Shown one piece after another: positions 8,500-19,511 of a DNA stretch of 64,000 nucleotides. The DNA lies in the NCBI GenBank assembly GCA_020160755.1, contig JAIUPN010000001.1, positions 124,001 through 188,000 of the forward strand, given 5' to 3'. The notes under the pieces are model-generated. The model did not search any database. It was not told where the DNA came from and saw nothing but the letters and a program-made list of their open reading frames with translations. Origin of the DNA: Pseudomonadota bacterium. GTDB lineage: Bacteria; Pseudomonadota; Alphaproteobacteria; Sphingomonadales; Sphingomonadaceae. Position 1 is the stretch's first letter. Each line of letters opens with the position of its first letter. A program made the position numbers and the translations under genes.

Positions 8500-10056
8500 A
8501 TGTCGGTTGATCTGATCCGGTTTATCATTTTTGTTGCGATCCTTGGCGGGCTGGCGGTGGTCGCGCTTGGGGTCCCGGCTTTCCGGCCCTATCTGCGCAA
8601 GAATCCGGCCGTCGCTTTCCTCCTGGGCATTTCGAGCGGCTTCCCGTTCACGCTGGTTGCCGCCACCATGACATTCTGGCTGGCCAAGGTCGGCTTCACG
8701 CCGACGACCATCGGTTTTGCGGTGATGGTCGGTATTCCCTACACGATCAAATTTCTGTGGGCCCCGCTGGTCGACAAGATTCCCTTGCCCATTTTGACGA
8801 AGGCCCTTGGTCAACGGCGAAGCTGGCTGTTTCTTGTCCAGTTTTTTCTGGTCGTCTCCATCTGGCAGATGGGCGCGAGCAACCCGCAGCCCGACGATTA
8901 TCGCTGGTTCCTGTTCTGGGCGGTCGTCACGGCGTTTTTCTCGGCGACACAGGATATCGTCATCGACGCCTATCGCATCGAGATACTGGAAGAAGAGGAA
9001 TTTGCCCACGGCACCGCCACGAACCAGTTCGGCTATCGCACCGGCAATCTGATCGCGGGCGCCGGGACGATCTATTTTGCGTCGCAGGAAGGGCTGGGGC
9101 TCGGCTGGGCGATGGCTTACGGGCTGACAACGCTCTGCGTGCTTCCCGCGGTCATCGGCGCCTTCTGGGCCGGTGAAGGCAAGTTCGTCGACCGGTTCGG
9201 CAACGCATCGGGCATGAAGCCCGGGCAATGGCTCGTCGAGACGGTGGTCAATCCGTTCCGCGAGTTCCTGACCCGCGACGGCGCGCTGATGATCCTGCTG
9301 TTCATTCTGGTCTACAAGGTCGGCGACGCGATGGGGCAGGCCATGCTCGGCCCGATGATCGTCGATCTGAACTTCGCCGACCTCGACTATATCACCGCGA
9401 ACAAGATCTGGGGATTCGCCGCGCTGATCATCGGCTCCGCCTTGGGCGGGCCGTTCGTGCTGTGGCTTGGTATGGGCAGGGCGCTGCTTGTTTCGGTCTT
9501 GCTGATGATGTTCTCGAACATCATGTTCATGGCGCTTTCGATCGCGGGCAATAATTACTGGATGCTGGTCGCGGCGATCGTGACCGAAAATATTACCAGC
9601 GGGATCGGCCTGACCGTCGTCGCCGTCTATCTCTCGGGATTGTCAAACATTGCCTATACTGCGACCCAGTTCGCGCTGCTGTCGTCGGTTGCGGTCATCG
9701 GGCGGACATTCATGGCCGGCCCCGCCGGCTATGCCGCCGAAAAGCTGGGCTGGACCGGTTTTTGGGGGCTTACGGTACTTGCCGCGATACCCGGCATGCT
9801 CTTGCTGTGGATGATGTGGCGCAAAGGCTATGTCGTGCAATCCATTCGCCAGAGTGGCGCGGTCGACGAAGTCAAGCTTCGCAAACCCGTCGGCGCAGCG
9901 CGCATCCTCGGCTTCGCGCTGATCGTCGCAGGGGTTGTCGGCGTGTTGCTGGCCAATCAACTCGAACTGGCGTCGCACATCATGTACGCGTCGCTCGCCG
10001 CCCTTCTTGCCGGCGCCCTGCTGGCGTGGAAGGGCAAGGCGCCGAAGACGGCATAG
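8500..10056 (+). CDS. AmpG-like MFS permease
   Basis: An integral membrane protein of 518 residues with 12 or more predicted helices, similar to AmpG-type permeases that import anhydromuropeptides from peptidoglycan turnover. Supporting segments are LGISSGFPFTLVAATMTFWL, GFAVMVGIPYTIKFLWAPLVDK, LGQRRSWL, ATQDIVIDAYRIE and GYRTGNLIAGAG. The extra C-terminal part (about residues 460-518) adds two more hydrophobic segments. ATG 8500 is chosen over GTG 8494 because GGGGAG at 8487-8492 gives a better spacing. The downstream TPR gene begins 10 nt later, so the two are probably one operon. No ampD or beta-lactamase gene is adjacent. Confidence 0.85.
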   Translation: MSVDLIRFIIFVAILGGLAVVALGVPAFRPYLRKNPAVAFLLGISSGFPFTLVAATMTFWLAKVGFTPTTIGFAVMVGIPYTIKFLWAPLVDKIPLPILTKALGQRRSWLFLVQFFLVVSIWQMGASNPQPDDYRWFLFWAVVTAFFSATQDIVIDAYRIEILEEEEFAHGTATNQFGYRTGNLIAGAGTIYFASQEGLGLGWAMAYGLTTLCVLPAVIGAFWAGEGKFVDRFGNASGMKPGQWLVETVVNPFREFLTRDGALMILLFILVYKVGDAMGQAMLGPMIVDLNFADLDYITANKIWGFAALIIGSALGGPFVLWLGMGRALLVSVLLMMFSNIMFMALSIAGNNYWMLVAAIVTENITSGIGLTVVAVYLSGLSNIAYTATQFALLSSVAVIGRTFMAGPAGYAAEKLGWTGFWGLTVLAAIPGMLLLWMMWRKGYVVQSIRQSGAVDEVKLRKPVGAARILGFALIVAGVVGVLLANQLELASHIMYASLAALLAGALLAWKGKAPKTA

Positions 10057-10066
10057 GGCGGGCGTC

Positions 10067-10810
10067 ATGCACTGGTTCGTCATCTCGATCGCCTTGCAGC
10101 TGCTCTGCATCGTTCATGTCTTCCGCACGGGGCGCAACACGGCGTGGATCATGGCGATTGCCTTCCTCCCGATGGTCGGCGTGCTTGCCTATCTGATCGT
10201 CGAAATCCTGCCCGGCATGTCGGGCGATCGCCGGGTACGACAGGCGCGGGTGAAGATCGCCGACACGATCGATCCCGAACGCCGCGTGCGCGACGCACAG
10301 GCTGCGGTCGATTTCAGTGATACTGTCGGCAATCGCATGGAATATGGCGATGCGCTGATGGCGCGCGAGCGGTATGGCCAGGCGCTCGATCAGTTTCATG
10401 TGGCTGAGCGTAAGTCGCCGCATGTCGACAAGGCGATCGGGATGCGAATTGCCGAGGCCGCTTACGGCGCGGGGCTGGCGAGCGAGGCGCTGGAAGCGCT
10501 CGACAAGCTCCCCGAAACCACATCGCAGTCCGACCGCGACCGCCGCGACCTGCTGCGCGGCAAGGTTGCCGAGATCGATGGCCAGCCGGCCGATGCGCTG
10601 GCGCTCTATCGAATGATCGTCGAGCGGGTGCCGGGCGACGAGGTACGATGTCGGATGGCGGCGATCCTGATCGGACAGGGCGACAAGGCTGGCGCCCGCG
10701 CACTGTTACAGGATGTCGAGCGGCGGATGAGGCGGATGCCGCCGGCGACGGTCAAGGCCGATTCCGACATGTACGACTGGGCGAAGCGGACGCTCGCGGA
10801 ACTGGGCTAA
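10067..10810 (+). CDS. PLDc_N membrane segment plus TPR protein
   Basis: A protein of 247 residues. The first 60 residues form two membrane helices with the PLDc_N (cardiolipin-synthase N-terminal) pattern: WFVISIALQLLCIVHVF, TGRNTAWIMAIAFLPMVGV and AYLIVEILPG. The remaining cytoplasmic part is helical with tetratricopeptide-like repeats (YGDALMARERYGQALDQF and RMAAILIGQGDKAGARALL). No HKD phospholipase motif is present, so it is not a cardiolipin synthase. It likely acts as a membrane-tethered scaffold, but its partner is unknown. It lies directly behind the AmpG-like gene and overlaps the 3' end of folC by 4 nt on the opposite strand. Confidence 0.8.
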   Translation: MHWFVISIALQLLCIVHVFRTGRNTAWIMAIAFLPMVGVLAYLIVEILPGMSGDRRVRQARVKIADTIDPERRVRDAQAAVDFSDTVGNRMEYGDALMARERYGQALDQFHVAERKSPHVDKAIGMRIAEAAYGAGLASEALEALDKLPETTSQSDRDRRDLLRGKVAEIDGQPADALALYRMIVERVPGDEVRCRMAAILIGQGDKAGARALLQDVERRMRRMPPATVKADSDMYDWAKRTLAELG

Positions 10811-12156
10811 GCCGGCCATTCCTCATTGTGGCTGAGTGCCTGTCCGACGAGGTACAGCGATCCGCCGATCAATATGTTCCGCGCCGGGCCGTCGGCGGCA
10901 AGCGCGCGCAAGGCGCTTGCGATATCGGTTCTCGGCACCGCTGCGGCGATGCCCGCGTCCAACGCCATCTTCGCGAGACTTTCCGGGGCGTGATGTTCGT
11001 GGCCGGGGATCGGTACCGTCATCACCCGCTGCACATGCGGCGCGAGCGTGGCGAAAAAGGCGCCGGCGTCTTTGTTCGCGAGCATGCCGAGGACGAGATC
11101 GATGGGCTCGCGCCGCGCCAATGTGTCGGCGAGGAAGGTGGCGACCTGTTTCGCGGCGTCGAGATTATGGCCGCCGTCGATCCAGATATCATGGCCTTGC
11201 GGCATCAGCGCGGTGAGCGGACCGGAACCGAGTAGCTGCATACGCCCCGGCCAGTGCGCGTCGGCGATGCCGCGAGCTATCTCGGCTTCGCTTGGTTGCG
11301 GATCGGGGGCAAGGCGGAGCATCGCGATGGCGAGCCCCGCGTTGCGCATCTGGTGCGCCCCGACCATGCGCGGACGCAGCGGCTGATCGATCGAGCCGAG
11401 TTTCGATGACCATCGAAAGCTGTCGCCGCTCGGCTCTATCGTCCAGCCATCGCCTTCGGGAAACAGCGTCGCGCCGACTGAGGCGACCTTCGCGGCGATC
11501 GTGTCCTGCACGGGCGGCGGGTAGGCGAAGGTTGCGACGGGCGTATCGGGTTTGACGATGCCTGCCTTTTCCCACGCGATCCGCGCCGCGGGATCATCGG
11601 GCGTGCCCGCTTCGGGCGCGAGCAGGAAAGCCTCATGGTCGATGCCGAGCGAGGCGATGCCGGCGACCGCGGGGGGCGGGATGATATTGGTCGCGTCGAG
11701 GCGTCCGCCGAGGCCGACTTCGATGATGCAATCGTCGGCAGGGATGCGTGCGAAGGCGAGGAAGGCCGCGGCGGTCGTGACCTCAAAGAAGCTCGCTTGC
11801 AGGTCAGCGGCTTCGTCGAGCACCTCCTCGAGCAGCGCCGCCAGCAGCGCATCGTCGATCAGCGTTCCGGCAAGACGGATGCGCTCGTTGAAGCGGACGA
11901 GGTGCGGGCTGGTGTACGCGTGAACGCGGCGGCCCTGCGCTTCGAGGATGGCGCGAAGATAGGCGCAGGTCGACCCCTTGCCGTTGGTGCCCGCGACATG
12001 GAACGTACGCGGCAGCTGGAGCTGCGGGTTGCCGAGGCGCGCGCACAGCTCGGCGATGCGATCGAGGCCGAGGATGTCGCGGCCCGGCGACAGGGCGGCG
12101 AGGCGATCGAGCTGGGTCTGGACCGCGGGGTCGGAGGAGCGGGCGTGGTCGGGCAT
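10807..12156 (-). CDS. folC: Bifunctional folylpolyglutamate/dihydrofolate synthase
   Basis: A protein of about 449 residues. It adds glutamate to dihydropteroate and to reduced folates, using ATP. The Mur-ligase P-loop GTNGKGS lies at 56-62, preceded by the FolC-type RTFHVAG segment. Further motifs are YTSPHLVRFNERIRL, FFEVTTAAAFLAFA, DDCIIEVGLGGRLDATN and DGGHNLDAAKQ in the C-terminal domain. The frame is open up to 12195, but ATG 12156 fits the usual N-terminus. It follows accD on the same strand after a 150-bp gap that contains repeat-like sequence, so it may have its own transcription start. Confidence 0.95.
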   Translation of the reverse strand: MPDHARSSDPAVQTQLDRLAALSPGRDILGLDRIAELCARLGNPQLQLPRTFHVAGTNGKGSTCAYLRAILEAQGRRVHAYTSPHLVRFNERIRLAGTLIDDALLAALLEEVLDEAADLQASFFEVTTAAAFLAFARIPADDCIIEVGLGGRLDATNIIPPPAVAGIASLGIDHEAFLLAPEAGTPDDPAARIAWEKAGIVKPDTPVATFAYPPPVQDTIAAKVASVGATLFPEGDGWTIEPSGDSFRWSSKLGSIDQPLRPRMVGAHQMRNAGLAIAMLRLAPDPQPSEAEIARGIADAHWPGRMQLLGSGPLTALMPQGHDIWIDGGHNLDAAKQVATFLADTLARREPIDLVLGMLANKDAGAFFATLAPHVQRVMTVPIPGHEHHAPESLAKMALDAGIAAAVPRTDIASALRALAADGPARNILIGGSLYLVGQALSHNEEWPA

Positions 12157-12195
12157 GGTTGTAGCTCGATTAGAGGAAGGCAGCGTCCTTAACAT

Positions 12196-12272
12196 CCGTC
12201 ATGCCGGGCTTGCCGCGGCACCCGCCTTTTCCTTCAAGAAAGGCAGGTCCCGGATCAGGTCCAGGGTGACGG
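12196..12272. repeat. Imperfect intergenic inverted-repeat element
   Basis: The gap between folC and accD begins CCGTCATGCCGGG and ends CCAGGGTGACGG, the same style of ends as the perfect repeat at 15991-16068, but only the outer 6 bp pair exactly. Inside is a hairpin GCCTTT (12224-12229) with AAAGGC (12239-12244). It looks like a decayed member of the dispersed extragenic palindromic family seen in Sphingomonadales. It may also attenuate transcription between accD and folC. Confidence 0.4.
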
Positions 12273-12306
12273 AAAAGAGAGTTCGCGTTCCGTTGCGACG
12301 ATCTGC

Positions 12307-13158
12307 TCAGGCCGCCTTTTCGGGTGCCAGATATCCGATCAACCGGCCTAGCGTTTCGGGCAGCTCCTTGCGGTGCACGACCATGTCGATCATCCCGTGA
12401 TCGAGCAGATATTCGGCGCGCTGGAAGCCTTCGGGCAGTTTTTCGCGGATCGTATTCTCGATCACCCGCTGGCCCGCAAAGCCGATCAGCGCCTTGGGCT
12501 CGCTGATCTGGATATCGCCGAGCATCGCATAGCTGGCGGTGACGCCGCCCGTGGTCGGGTCGGTGAGCAGCACGATATAGGGTAGGCCGGCGCGGCGCAG
12601 GCGCGCGAGCGCCACCGTCGCACGTGGCATCTGCATCAGCGACAGCGTGCCTTCCTGCATCCGCGCGCCGCCGGCGGCGGTGATCGAGATATAGGGACAG
12701 CCGCGCCGGATCGCGTCCTCGACGCCCGCAACAAAGGCTTCGCCGACCGCGACGCCCATCGACCCGCCCATGAAGGCGAAATCCTGGACGCCGATGACGA
12801 CGGGCTTGCCGTCGATCTTGCCCGCTGCATTCTGATAGGCATCGCGGTCGCCGGTCTGCGCGCGCGCCGCCTTGATGCGGTCGACATATTTCTTGGTGTC
12901 GCGGAATTTCAGCGGATCTTCGGGCGCGGCGGGCGCGGCGATCATCTGATGCACGCCGCCGTCGAACAGCTGCGCGAAGCGCTCGGTTGCACCGATGCGG
13001 TCATGATGGTCGCAGCGGGGGCAGACGTTCAGATTGTCTTCCCATTCCTTGACGAACACCATCTGCTGGCACTGGCGGCATTTGTGCCACAGATTGTCAG
13101 CGGTGTCGCGCTTGGCGCCGAAGGGCAGGGCGTTGCGAACGCGGTCGAGCCAGCTCAT
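12307..13158 (-). CDS. accD: Acetyl-CoA carboxylase carboxyltransferase subunit beta
   Basis: A protein of 283 residues, the beta half of the carboxyltransferase that makes malonyl-CoA for fatty acid synthesis. A zinc ribbon is formed by Cys27, Cys30, Cys46 and Cys49. The carboxyltransferase domain has [41 protein letters not shown] and [12 protein letters not shown]. The frame extends far upstream antisense to trpA, but [13 protein letters not shown] at 13158 is the normal start. Its ATG overlaps the trpA stop by 4 nt, so it is coupled to the tryptophan genes, an arrangement common in alphaproteobacteria. The partner accA is not in the window. Confidence 0.97.
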   Translation of the reverse strand: MSWLDRVRNALPFGAKRDTADNLWHKCRQCQQMVFVKEWEDNLNVCPRCDHHDRIGATERFAQLFDGGVHQMIAAPAAPEDPLKFRDTKKYVDRIKAARAQTGDRDAYQNAAGKIDGKPVVIGVQDFAFMGGSMGVAVGEAFVAGVEDAIRRGCPYISITAAGGARMQEGTLSLMQMPRATVALARLRRAGLPYIVLLTDPTTGGVTASYAMLGDIQISEPKALIGFAGQRVIENTIREKLPEGFQRAEYLLDHGMIDMVVHRKELPETLGRLIGYLAPEKAA

Positions 13159-13946
13159 GCGGCGATCTCCTTTGCGCCGTGAATAGCATCGGCGAGGGTA
13201 CGGGTAAAAGCCTCGACATGCGCCGCCGCGGCGTCGCCATGCTCGGCAATGATGTCGATAAAGGCCGATCCGACGACGACGCCATCGGCGACCTTGGCGA
13301 TCTCGGATGCCTGTGCGGGGGTGCGGACGCCGAAGCCGACCGCGACGGGCAGGTCGGTCGCGGCCTTGAGCCGCGCAACGGCATCGACGATGCTCGCCTG
13401 TGCGGCCTGCTGAAGTCCGGTGATCCCGGCGACCGAGACATAATAGAGGAAGCCGCCCGCACCATCGAGCACGGCGGGCAGGCGCGCGGGGTCGGTGGTG
13501 GGCGTCGCGAGACGGATGAGGTCGACCCCGGCAGCGCGGAGGCTCGGGCCGAGTTCCGCATCCTCTTCGGACGGAATGTCGACGCAGATGATGCCATCGA
13601 CGCCCGCCTTGGCGCATTCGGCAGCGAACCATTCGGGACCGCGGATCGTCATCGGATTGGCATAGCCCATCAGGACGAGCGGGATGTCGGCGTGGCGCTC
13701 ACGAAACGCCGAAGCGATCGCGAAGATGTCGGCGGTCGTCGTGCCCTTGGCGAGGCTGCGCAGGTTCGCGGCCTGGATCGCGGGACCGTCGGCCATCGGA
13801 TCGGTGAAGGGCATACCGAGTTCGATCACATCGGCCCCGCCCGCGACGAGCGCGTCGAGATTCGCGGCGGTGTTGCCGTCGCCTGCGGTGATGAAGGCGA
13901 CGAGCGCGGTGCGCGGCTTGGCAAAGGTGGCGGCGAAGCGGGTCAA
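13155..13946 (-). CDS. trpA: Tryptophan synthase alpha chain
   Basis: A TIM-barrel subunit of 263 residues that cleaves indole-3-glycerol phosphate and passes indole to TrpB. The catalytic acids are in place: Glu42 in IELGMPF and Asp53 in DPMADGP. The phosphate-binding segments GFGVRTP and GVVVGSAF are present. The start codon is TTG (13946-13944), which overlaps the stop of the small membrane-protein gene as TTGA. No ATG lies nearby in frame, and the sequence matches TrpA N-termini from its first residues. Confidence 0.97.
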   Translation of the reverse strand: MTRFAATFAKPRTALVAFITAGDGNTAANLDALVAGGADVIELGMPFTDPMADGPAIQAANLRSLAKGTTTADIFAIASAFRERHADIPLVLMGYANPMTIRGPEWFAAECAKAGVDGIICVDIPSEEDAELGPSLRAAGVDLIRLATPTTDPARLPAVLDGAGGFLYYVSVAGITGLQQAAQASIVDAVARLKAATDLPVAVGFGVRTPAQASEIAKVADGVVVGSAFIDIIAEHGDAAAAHVEAFTRTLADAIHGAKEIAA

Positions 13947-14133
13947 AGCGACTTCTTCCGAAAGGCAGCTTGATCAATGAACACGAGCAGCAGCGACACG
14001 AGAACCACGACGACCCACGAGGGAGATTGGAAGCGGTCGCCCAGGCCGAAAATCTTGCTGATCAGCGGAAAGCCGAGCGCCTGAACGGCAACGGCGATCA
14101 GAAAAACGATGATCGCACGGCGATGATTGATCT

Positions 14134-14137
<4 letters not shown>
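13943..14137 (-). CDS. 64-aa two-helix membrane protein coupled between trpB and trpA
   Basis: I do not recognise a family. The reading frame begins at GTG 14137, whose TGA-overlapping form (GTGA) shares three bases with the trpB stop, and ends in a TGA that overlaps the TTG start of trpA (TTGA). So the gene is tied to both neighbours by 4-nt overlaps. The 64 residues are a basic N-terminus (KINHRR), a helix over about 9-28, a polar loop ([10 protein letters not shown]), a second helix over about 41-55, and a basic tail FRKKSL. By the positive-inside rule both ends should face the cytoplasm. It may be an inner-membrane accessory protein or simply a passenger in the operon. The precise overlaps argue that it is really translated. 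Confidence 0.75.
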
Positions 14138-15341
<1,204 letters not shown>

Positions 15342-15345
<4 letters not shown>

Positions 15346-15980
15346 CGACCCGCCGCTTTAAGGAAAGCCGCGATCTTGTCCACATCCTTGACGCCCGGCG
15401 CGCTTTCGACGCCCGACGAGACGTCGACCAGCGGCGCGCCGGTTGCCGCGATCGCTTCGGCTACATTTTCGGGAGTGAGGCCGCCCGCGATGCCCCAGTC
15501 CATGCTGTGGCGATGGTTTTTGAGCAGCGACCAGTCGAAGCGCGTGCCGGTGCCGCCGGGCATCGCGGCGGCGGGGGCGTCGAACAGGATACGGTCGGCA
15601 ACGCCGTGATATTTCTGCATCCGCACGAGTGTGTCGGCGTCCTTCAGGCCAACGGCTTTCCAGACTTCCGCAGGCGTCAGCCGCTTGACGACCGCGAGCC
15701 ACTCGGGCGTCTCGTTGCCGTGAAACTGGATGATGTCGGGGCGGATCATGCCGAGCGCATCGCCGGTGAGCTGTTGCGATGCGTTCACCAGCAGCAGCGC
15801 GACCTTGACGTTGCCCGCGCCCGCGCGCTTGCGCAGTTCGGCGGCGGTTTTGAGGTCTACATAACGCGGGCTCGGCTCATAATGATTAAGGCCGATATGG
15901 GTTGCACCGTAGCGGATGGCCGCATCGACCTCCTCGATCGTCTTGAGGCCGCAGATTTTGACGAGTGGGGGCATGGTCAT
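15342..15980 (-). CDS. trpF: Phosphoribosylanthranilate isomerase
   Basis: A TIM-barrel enzyme of 212 residues that performs the Amadori rearrangement in tryptophan synthesis. The catalytic Cys is in VKICGL near residue 10. Other family motifs are [17 protein letters not shown] (around the catalytic Asp region LFDAPAA), GIAGGL and [12 protein letters not shown] 15980 and ATG 15974 (MPPLVKICG) are both usable starts. It is the first of the coupled trp genes and is separated from pyrF by a 98-bp gap holding a perfect inverted repeat. Confidence 0.96.
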
Positions 15981-15990
15981 CTTATCCTGC

Positions 15991-16068
15991 CGTCATCCCG
16001 GCGAAGGCCGGGATCCAGACGATGCGTCATGTTGCCGCGTCGAGATCCCGGCCTTCGCCGGGATGACG
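15991..16068. repeat. Perfect 25-bp inverted repeat, extragenic palindrome
   Basis: The arms at 15991-16015 and 16044-16068 are exact reverse complements of each other. They begin CGTCATCCCGGCGAAGGC and enclose a 28-bp spacer. The element fills the gap between pyrF and trpF. Sequences of this form (GTCATCCCGGCGAAGGCCGGGAT) recur in many alphaproteobacterial intergenic regions. In RNA it would make a very stable stem, so it may also limit read-through from pyrF into trpF or protect a 3' end. There is no T-tract. Confidence 0.85.
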
Positions 16069-16078
16069 AAATTGGGGG

Positions 16079-16753
16079 TTAAAGCGTCGCTTCGATCTCG
16101 CGCGCGGCGAGGTCGGGGTCGGCCGACTGGCTGATCGGGCGGCCGACGACAAGGATCGAGGCGCCATCGGCCATCGCCTGCGCTGGTGTCACCACCCGTT
16201 TCTGATCGCCGATCTTGCCGTTCGCGGGGCGCACTCCGGGGACGACGAAATAGCCGCCCGGCCACGCCTTGCGCGCCGCTTTCACTTCCTGCCCCGAACA
16301 GACGATGCCGTCGAGACCGGATTCGCGTGCGAGCGCGGCGAGGCGCACGACCTGATCATGCGGCGTACCGCCAACGCCGATATCGTCGAGATCGGGCGCA
16401 TCGAGGCTGGTGAGCACGGTGACCGCGACGACCTTGGTATTGAGACCCGCCGCTGCCTTCGCCTCTTCGAGCATCGCGCGGCCGCCTGCGGCGTGGACCG
16501 TCAGCACCGCGGGTTCGAGGGTGCGCAGCGCCTGAATCGCCTTTGCGACGGTGTTGGGAATGTCGTGCAGCTTGAGGTCGAGGAAGATCGGCAGGCCGAG
16601 CTTCGCCATTTCGTGGACGCCGTGGTGACCGTTGGCACAGAAGAATTCGAGACCGAGTTTCAGCCCGCCGACGTGGCGCCGCACCTTCTGCGCCAGCGTC
16701 AGCGCGGCGTCGAGGTGCGTCGTGTCGATGGCGAGATAAAGCGGTGAGGTCAT
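16079..16753 (-). CDS. pyrF: Orotidine-5'-phosphate decarboxylase
   Basis: A protein of 224 residues that converts OMP to UMP. The signature FLDLKLHDIPNTV gives Asp59, Lys61 and Asp64 of the charged catalytic network, and Lys32 sits in GGLKLG. The phosphate-gripping tail contains VVPGVRPA and ILVVGRPIS. ATG 16753 overlaps the stop of the LapA-domain gene by 4 nt (ATGA); codons further upstream in the frame are antisense-like. It therefore forms a coupled pair with the LapA-domain gene and lies upstream of trpF. Confidence 0.97.
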   Translation of the reverse strand: MTSPLYLAIDTTHLDAALTLAQKVRRHVGGLKLGLEFFCANGHHGVHEMAKLGLPIFLDLKLHDIPNTVAKAIQALRTLEPAVLTVHAAGGRAMLEEAKAAAGLNTKVVAVTVLTSLDAPDLDDIGVGGTPHDQVVRLAALARESGLDGIVCSGQEVKAARKAWPGGYFVVPGVRPANGKIGDQKRVVTPAQAMADGASILVVGRPISQSADPDLAAREIEATL

Positions 16754-17091
16754 GGTTTGTCCGTGGAGAAAAGGTCGGTGGGGGCAGGGGGCACGTCGTT
16801 GACCGGTGCAGCCGGCGTGACCTCGACGGGCCGATTGGCAAGCGCGCGGAGATCCGCCGCCTGCCGCTCGCTCGCGTCGAGGCGGCGCTTCATCGACCAG
16901 CGCGTCGTGCGCAGCGCGATCCACATCGGTATGCTGCCGATCAGGAAGGCGGTGAGGATCAACACGGGCAATTTGGTGTCGAGCACCTGACCGGGCCAGA
17001 TCGTGACGGTGACGGGAATCCAGTTTGCCATCGCGAAAATGACGAGAACGGCGGTCAGCAAGACCCAGATGATCGTTCGCAGGATTCCCAC
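16750..17091 (-). CDS. LapA-domain (DUF1049) inner-membrane protein
   Basis: A protein of 113 residues starting at GTG 17091, with AGAGGAG about 9 nt upstream. Two membrane helices (about residues 3-22 and 38-58) flank the short periplasmic segment WIPVTVTIWPGQ, which is the LapA/DUF1049 pattern. A cytoplasmic helix RRLDASERQAADLRAL and a Pro/Ala-rich tail follow. In E. coli LapA works with LapB/YciM to control LpxC turnover and lipopolysaccharide synthesis. The family call is good, the functional role here is inferred, and no lapB gene is adjacent. The stop is coupled to pyrF by a 4-nt overlap. Confidence 0.85.
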   Translation of the reverse strand: MGILRTIIWVLLTAVLVIFAMANWIPVTVTIWPGQVLDTKLPVLILTAFLIGSIPMWIALRTTRWSMKRRLDASERQAADLRALANRPVEVTPAAPVNDVPPAPTDLFSTDKP

Positions 17092-17159
17092 TTCGTCTTG
17101 CTCCTCTGACGGTCCGGCGCCAACCCTATGACAGATTGCCGCGCGATTCCAGTCCGGGG

Positions 17160-18476
<1,317 letters not shown>

Positions 18477-18675
18477 TGAATTTCCTTCCTTTTTGGGCGC
18501 CTCGTCGCGGAATCCCTGCGGAACCACGACGGGGCGCCCCGTAGCAGGGACGGGGCGTTTCGCCAAATGCGGAACGCCCGCAACTTTGCGGAAAGGCGAT
18601 GGGTTGCCTTCATGTCCCATCAGAAAGGCGACGGGTCGCACCGACCGCCGAAGTCGTCGTTACAGGAGAATAAAT

Positions 18676-18966
18676 GTGTTGAAACAAGTGCTTTTGATTG
18701 GCGCCGCGGCCATCAGCTTCCCCGCTCTGGCGCAGACGACCGCTCCGGCCGACGAACCGGCCCCGAGCACGCAGTCGCAGCCGGCGCCGACCGACACGAC
18801 GACCCCCGAACCCGAGAAAAAGCCGACGGACGAAACCAAGCCGACCGATCAGGCCCCGACCGAGGACGCAGCACCGAGCGACACGCCCCCCGCGGCAGAG
18901 CCGACCCCTCCGGCCGACCAGCCCGCACCGGATTCCGGGGAAAAACCCGAATCGGAACCGCAGTAA
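18676..18966 (+). CDS. Small exported Pro/Thr/Glu-rich protein, paralogue of the next gene
   Basis: A protein of 96 residues starting at GTG 18676, with AGGAG 8 nt upstream. The signal peptide ends in FPALAQ (about residue 20), so it is probably periplasmic. The rest is low complexity, dominated by Pro, Thr, Ala, Asp and Glu (for example PEPEKKPTDETKPTDQAP), with no folded domain visible. The first 25 codons match those of the following EF-hand gene almost residue for residue, including the same distance from the ribosome binding site. This indicates a tandem duplication in which this copy has lost, or never gained, the EF-hand part. The function is unknown. Confidence 0.65.
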   Translation: MLKQVLLIGAAAISFPALAQTTAPADEPAPSTQSQPAPTDTTTPEPEKKPTDETKPTDQAPTEDAAPSDTPPAAEPTPPADQPAPDSGEKPESEPQ

Positions 18967-18987
18967 TCCCATATCAGGAGATAGATC

Positions 18988-19446
18988 ATGTTGAAGCAGA
19001 TGCTCTTGGTCGGCGCAGCCGCCCTCAGCTTCCCGGCACTCGCGCAAACTACAGCGCCCGCGTCGGACCCGGCAAGCCCGCCGGCCGCCACGGAGCCCGC
19101 ACCGGCTCCGGATACGACGAGCCCGGCGCCCGCGCCCGACGCGTCTACAACGCCGCCGGCTTCGAGCCAGCCTGCCCCGTCGGGGGGCGCTGCAACCCCG
19201 ACCCAGATCGCCCAGATCGTCGAGCAGGAATTCCCGACCTATGACGGGGACAAGAATGGCGACCTGAACCAGACCGAATTCGGCGCCTGGATGAAAAAGC
19301 TGCGCGCCGCCACCGATCCCAGCGCCGATGTCGAATCGGCCGAGGTGAAAAGCTGGATCGGTCAGGCCTTTGCATCGGCCGACGGCGACAAGTCGGGCGG
19401 TGTGAACAAGACCGAATTGACCGGCTTCCTGTCGCGCGGCGCCTGA
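18988..19446 (+). CDS. Exported EF-hand protein with Pro/Ala-rich linker
   Basis: A protein of 152 residues. It has a signal peptide ending FPALAQ, a Pro/Ala/Thr-rich linker (about 21-70), and a C-terminal pair of EF-hands. Loop 1 is DGDKNGDLNQTE and loop 2 is DGDKSGGVNKTE; both have acidic or oxygen-bearing residues at positions 1, 3, 5 and 12, so both should bind calcium. Such periplasmic EF-hand proteins are frequent in sphingomonads, and their partner is unknown. ATG 18988 has AGGAG upstream. The gene follows its shorter paralogue by 21 nt and is probably cotranscribed with it. Confidence 0.82.
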   Translation: MLKQMLLVGAAALSFPALAQTTAPASDPASPPAATEPAPAPDTTSPAPAPDASTTPPASSQPAPSGGAATPTQIAQIVEQEFPTYDGDKNGDLNQTEFGAWMKKLRAATDPSADVESAEVKSWIGQAFASADGDKSGGVNKTELTGFLSRGA

Positions 19447-19464
19447 GGGCGTCCCGCGGGGTGG

Positions 19465-19494
19465 TGCAGCCGTCGGAGCGATCCGGCGGCTGCA
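19465..19494. terminator. Hairpin between convergent EF-hand and rnk genes
   Basis: Arms TGCAGCCGTCGG (19465-19476) and CCGGCGGCTGCA (19483-19494) pair over 12 bp with one wobble and a 6-nt loop. It lies in the 65-bp gap between two convergent genes and could end transcription from both sides. There is no long T-tract on either strand. Confidence 0.5.
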
Positions 19495-19511
19495 TCGCTG
19501 TTCCGCTCAAA

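Noticed and set aside
18477..18675. Purine riboswitch in the purB leader
   Set aside because: Only a simple hairpin (18553-18579) is present; the three-way junction and conserved loops of a purine riboswitch are absent.
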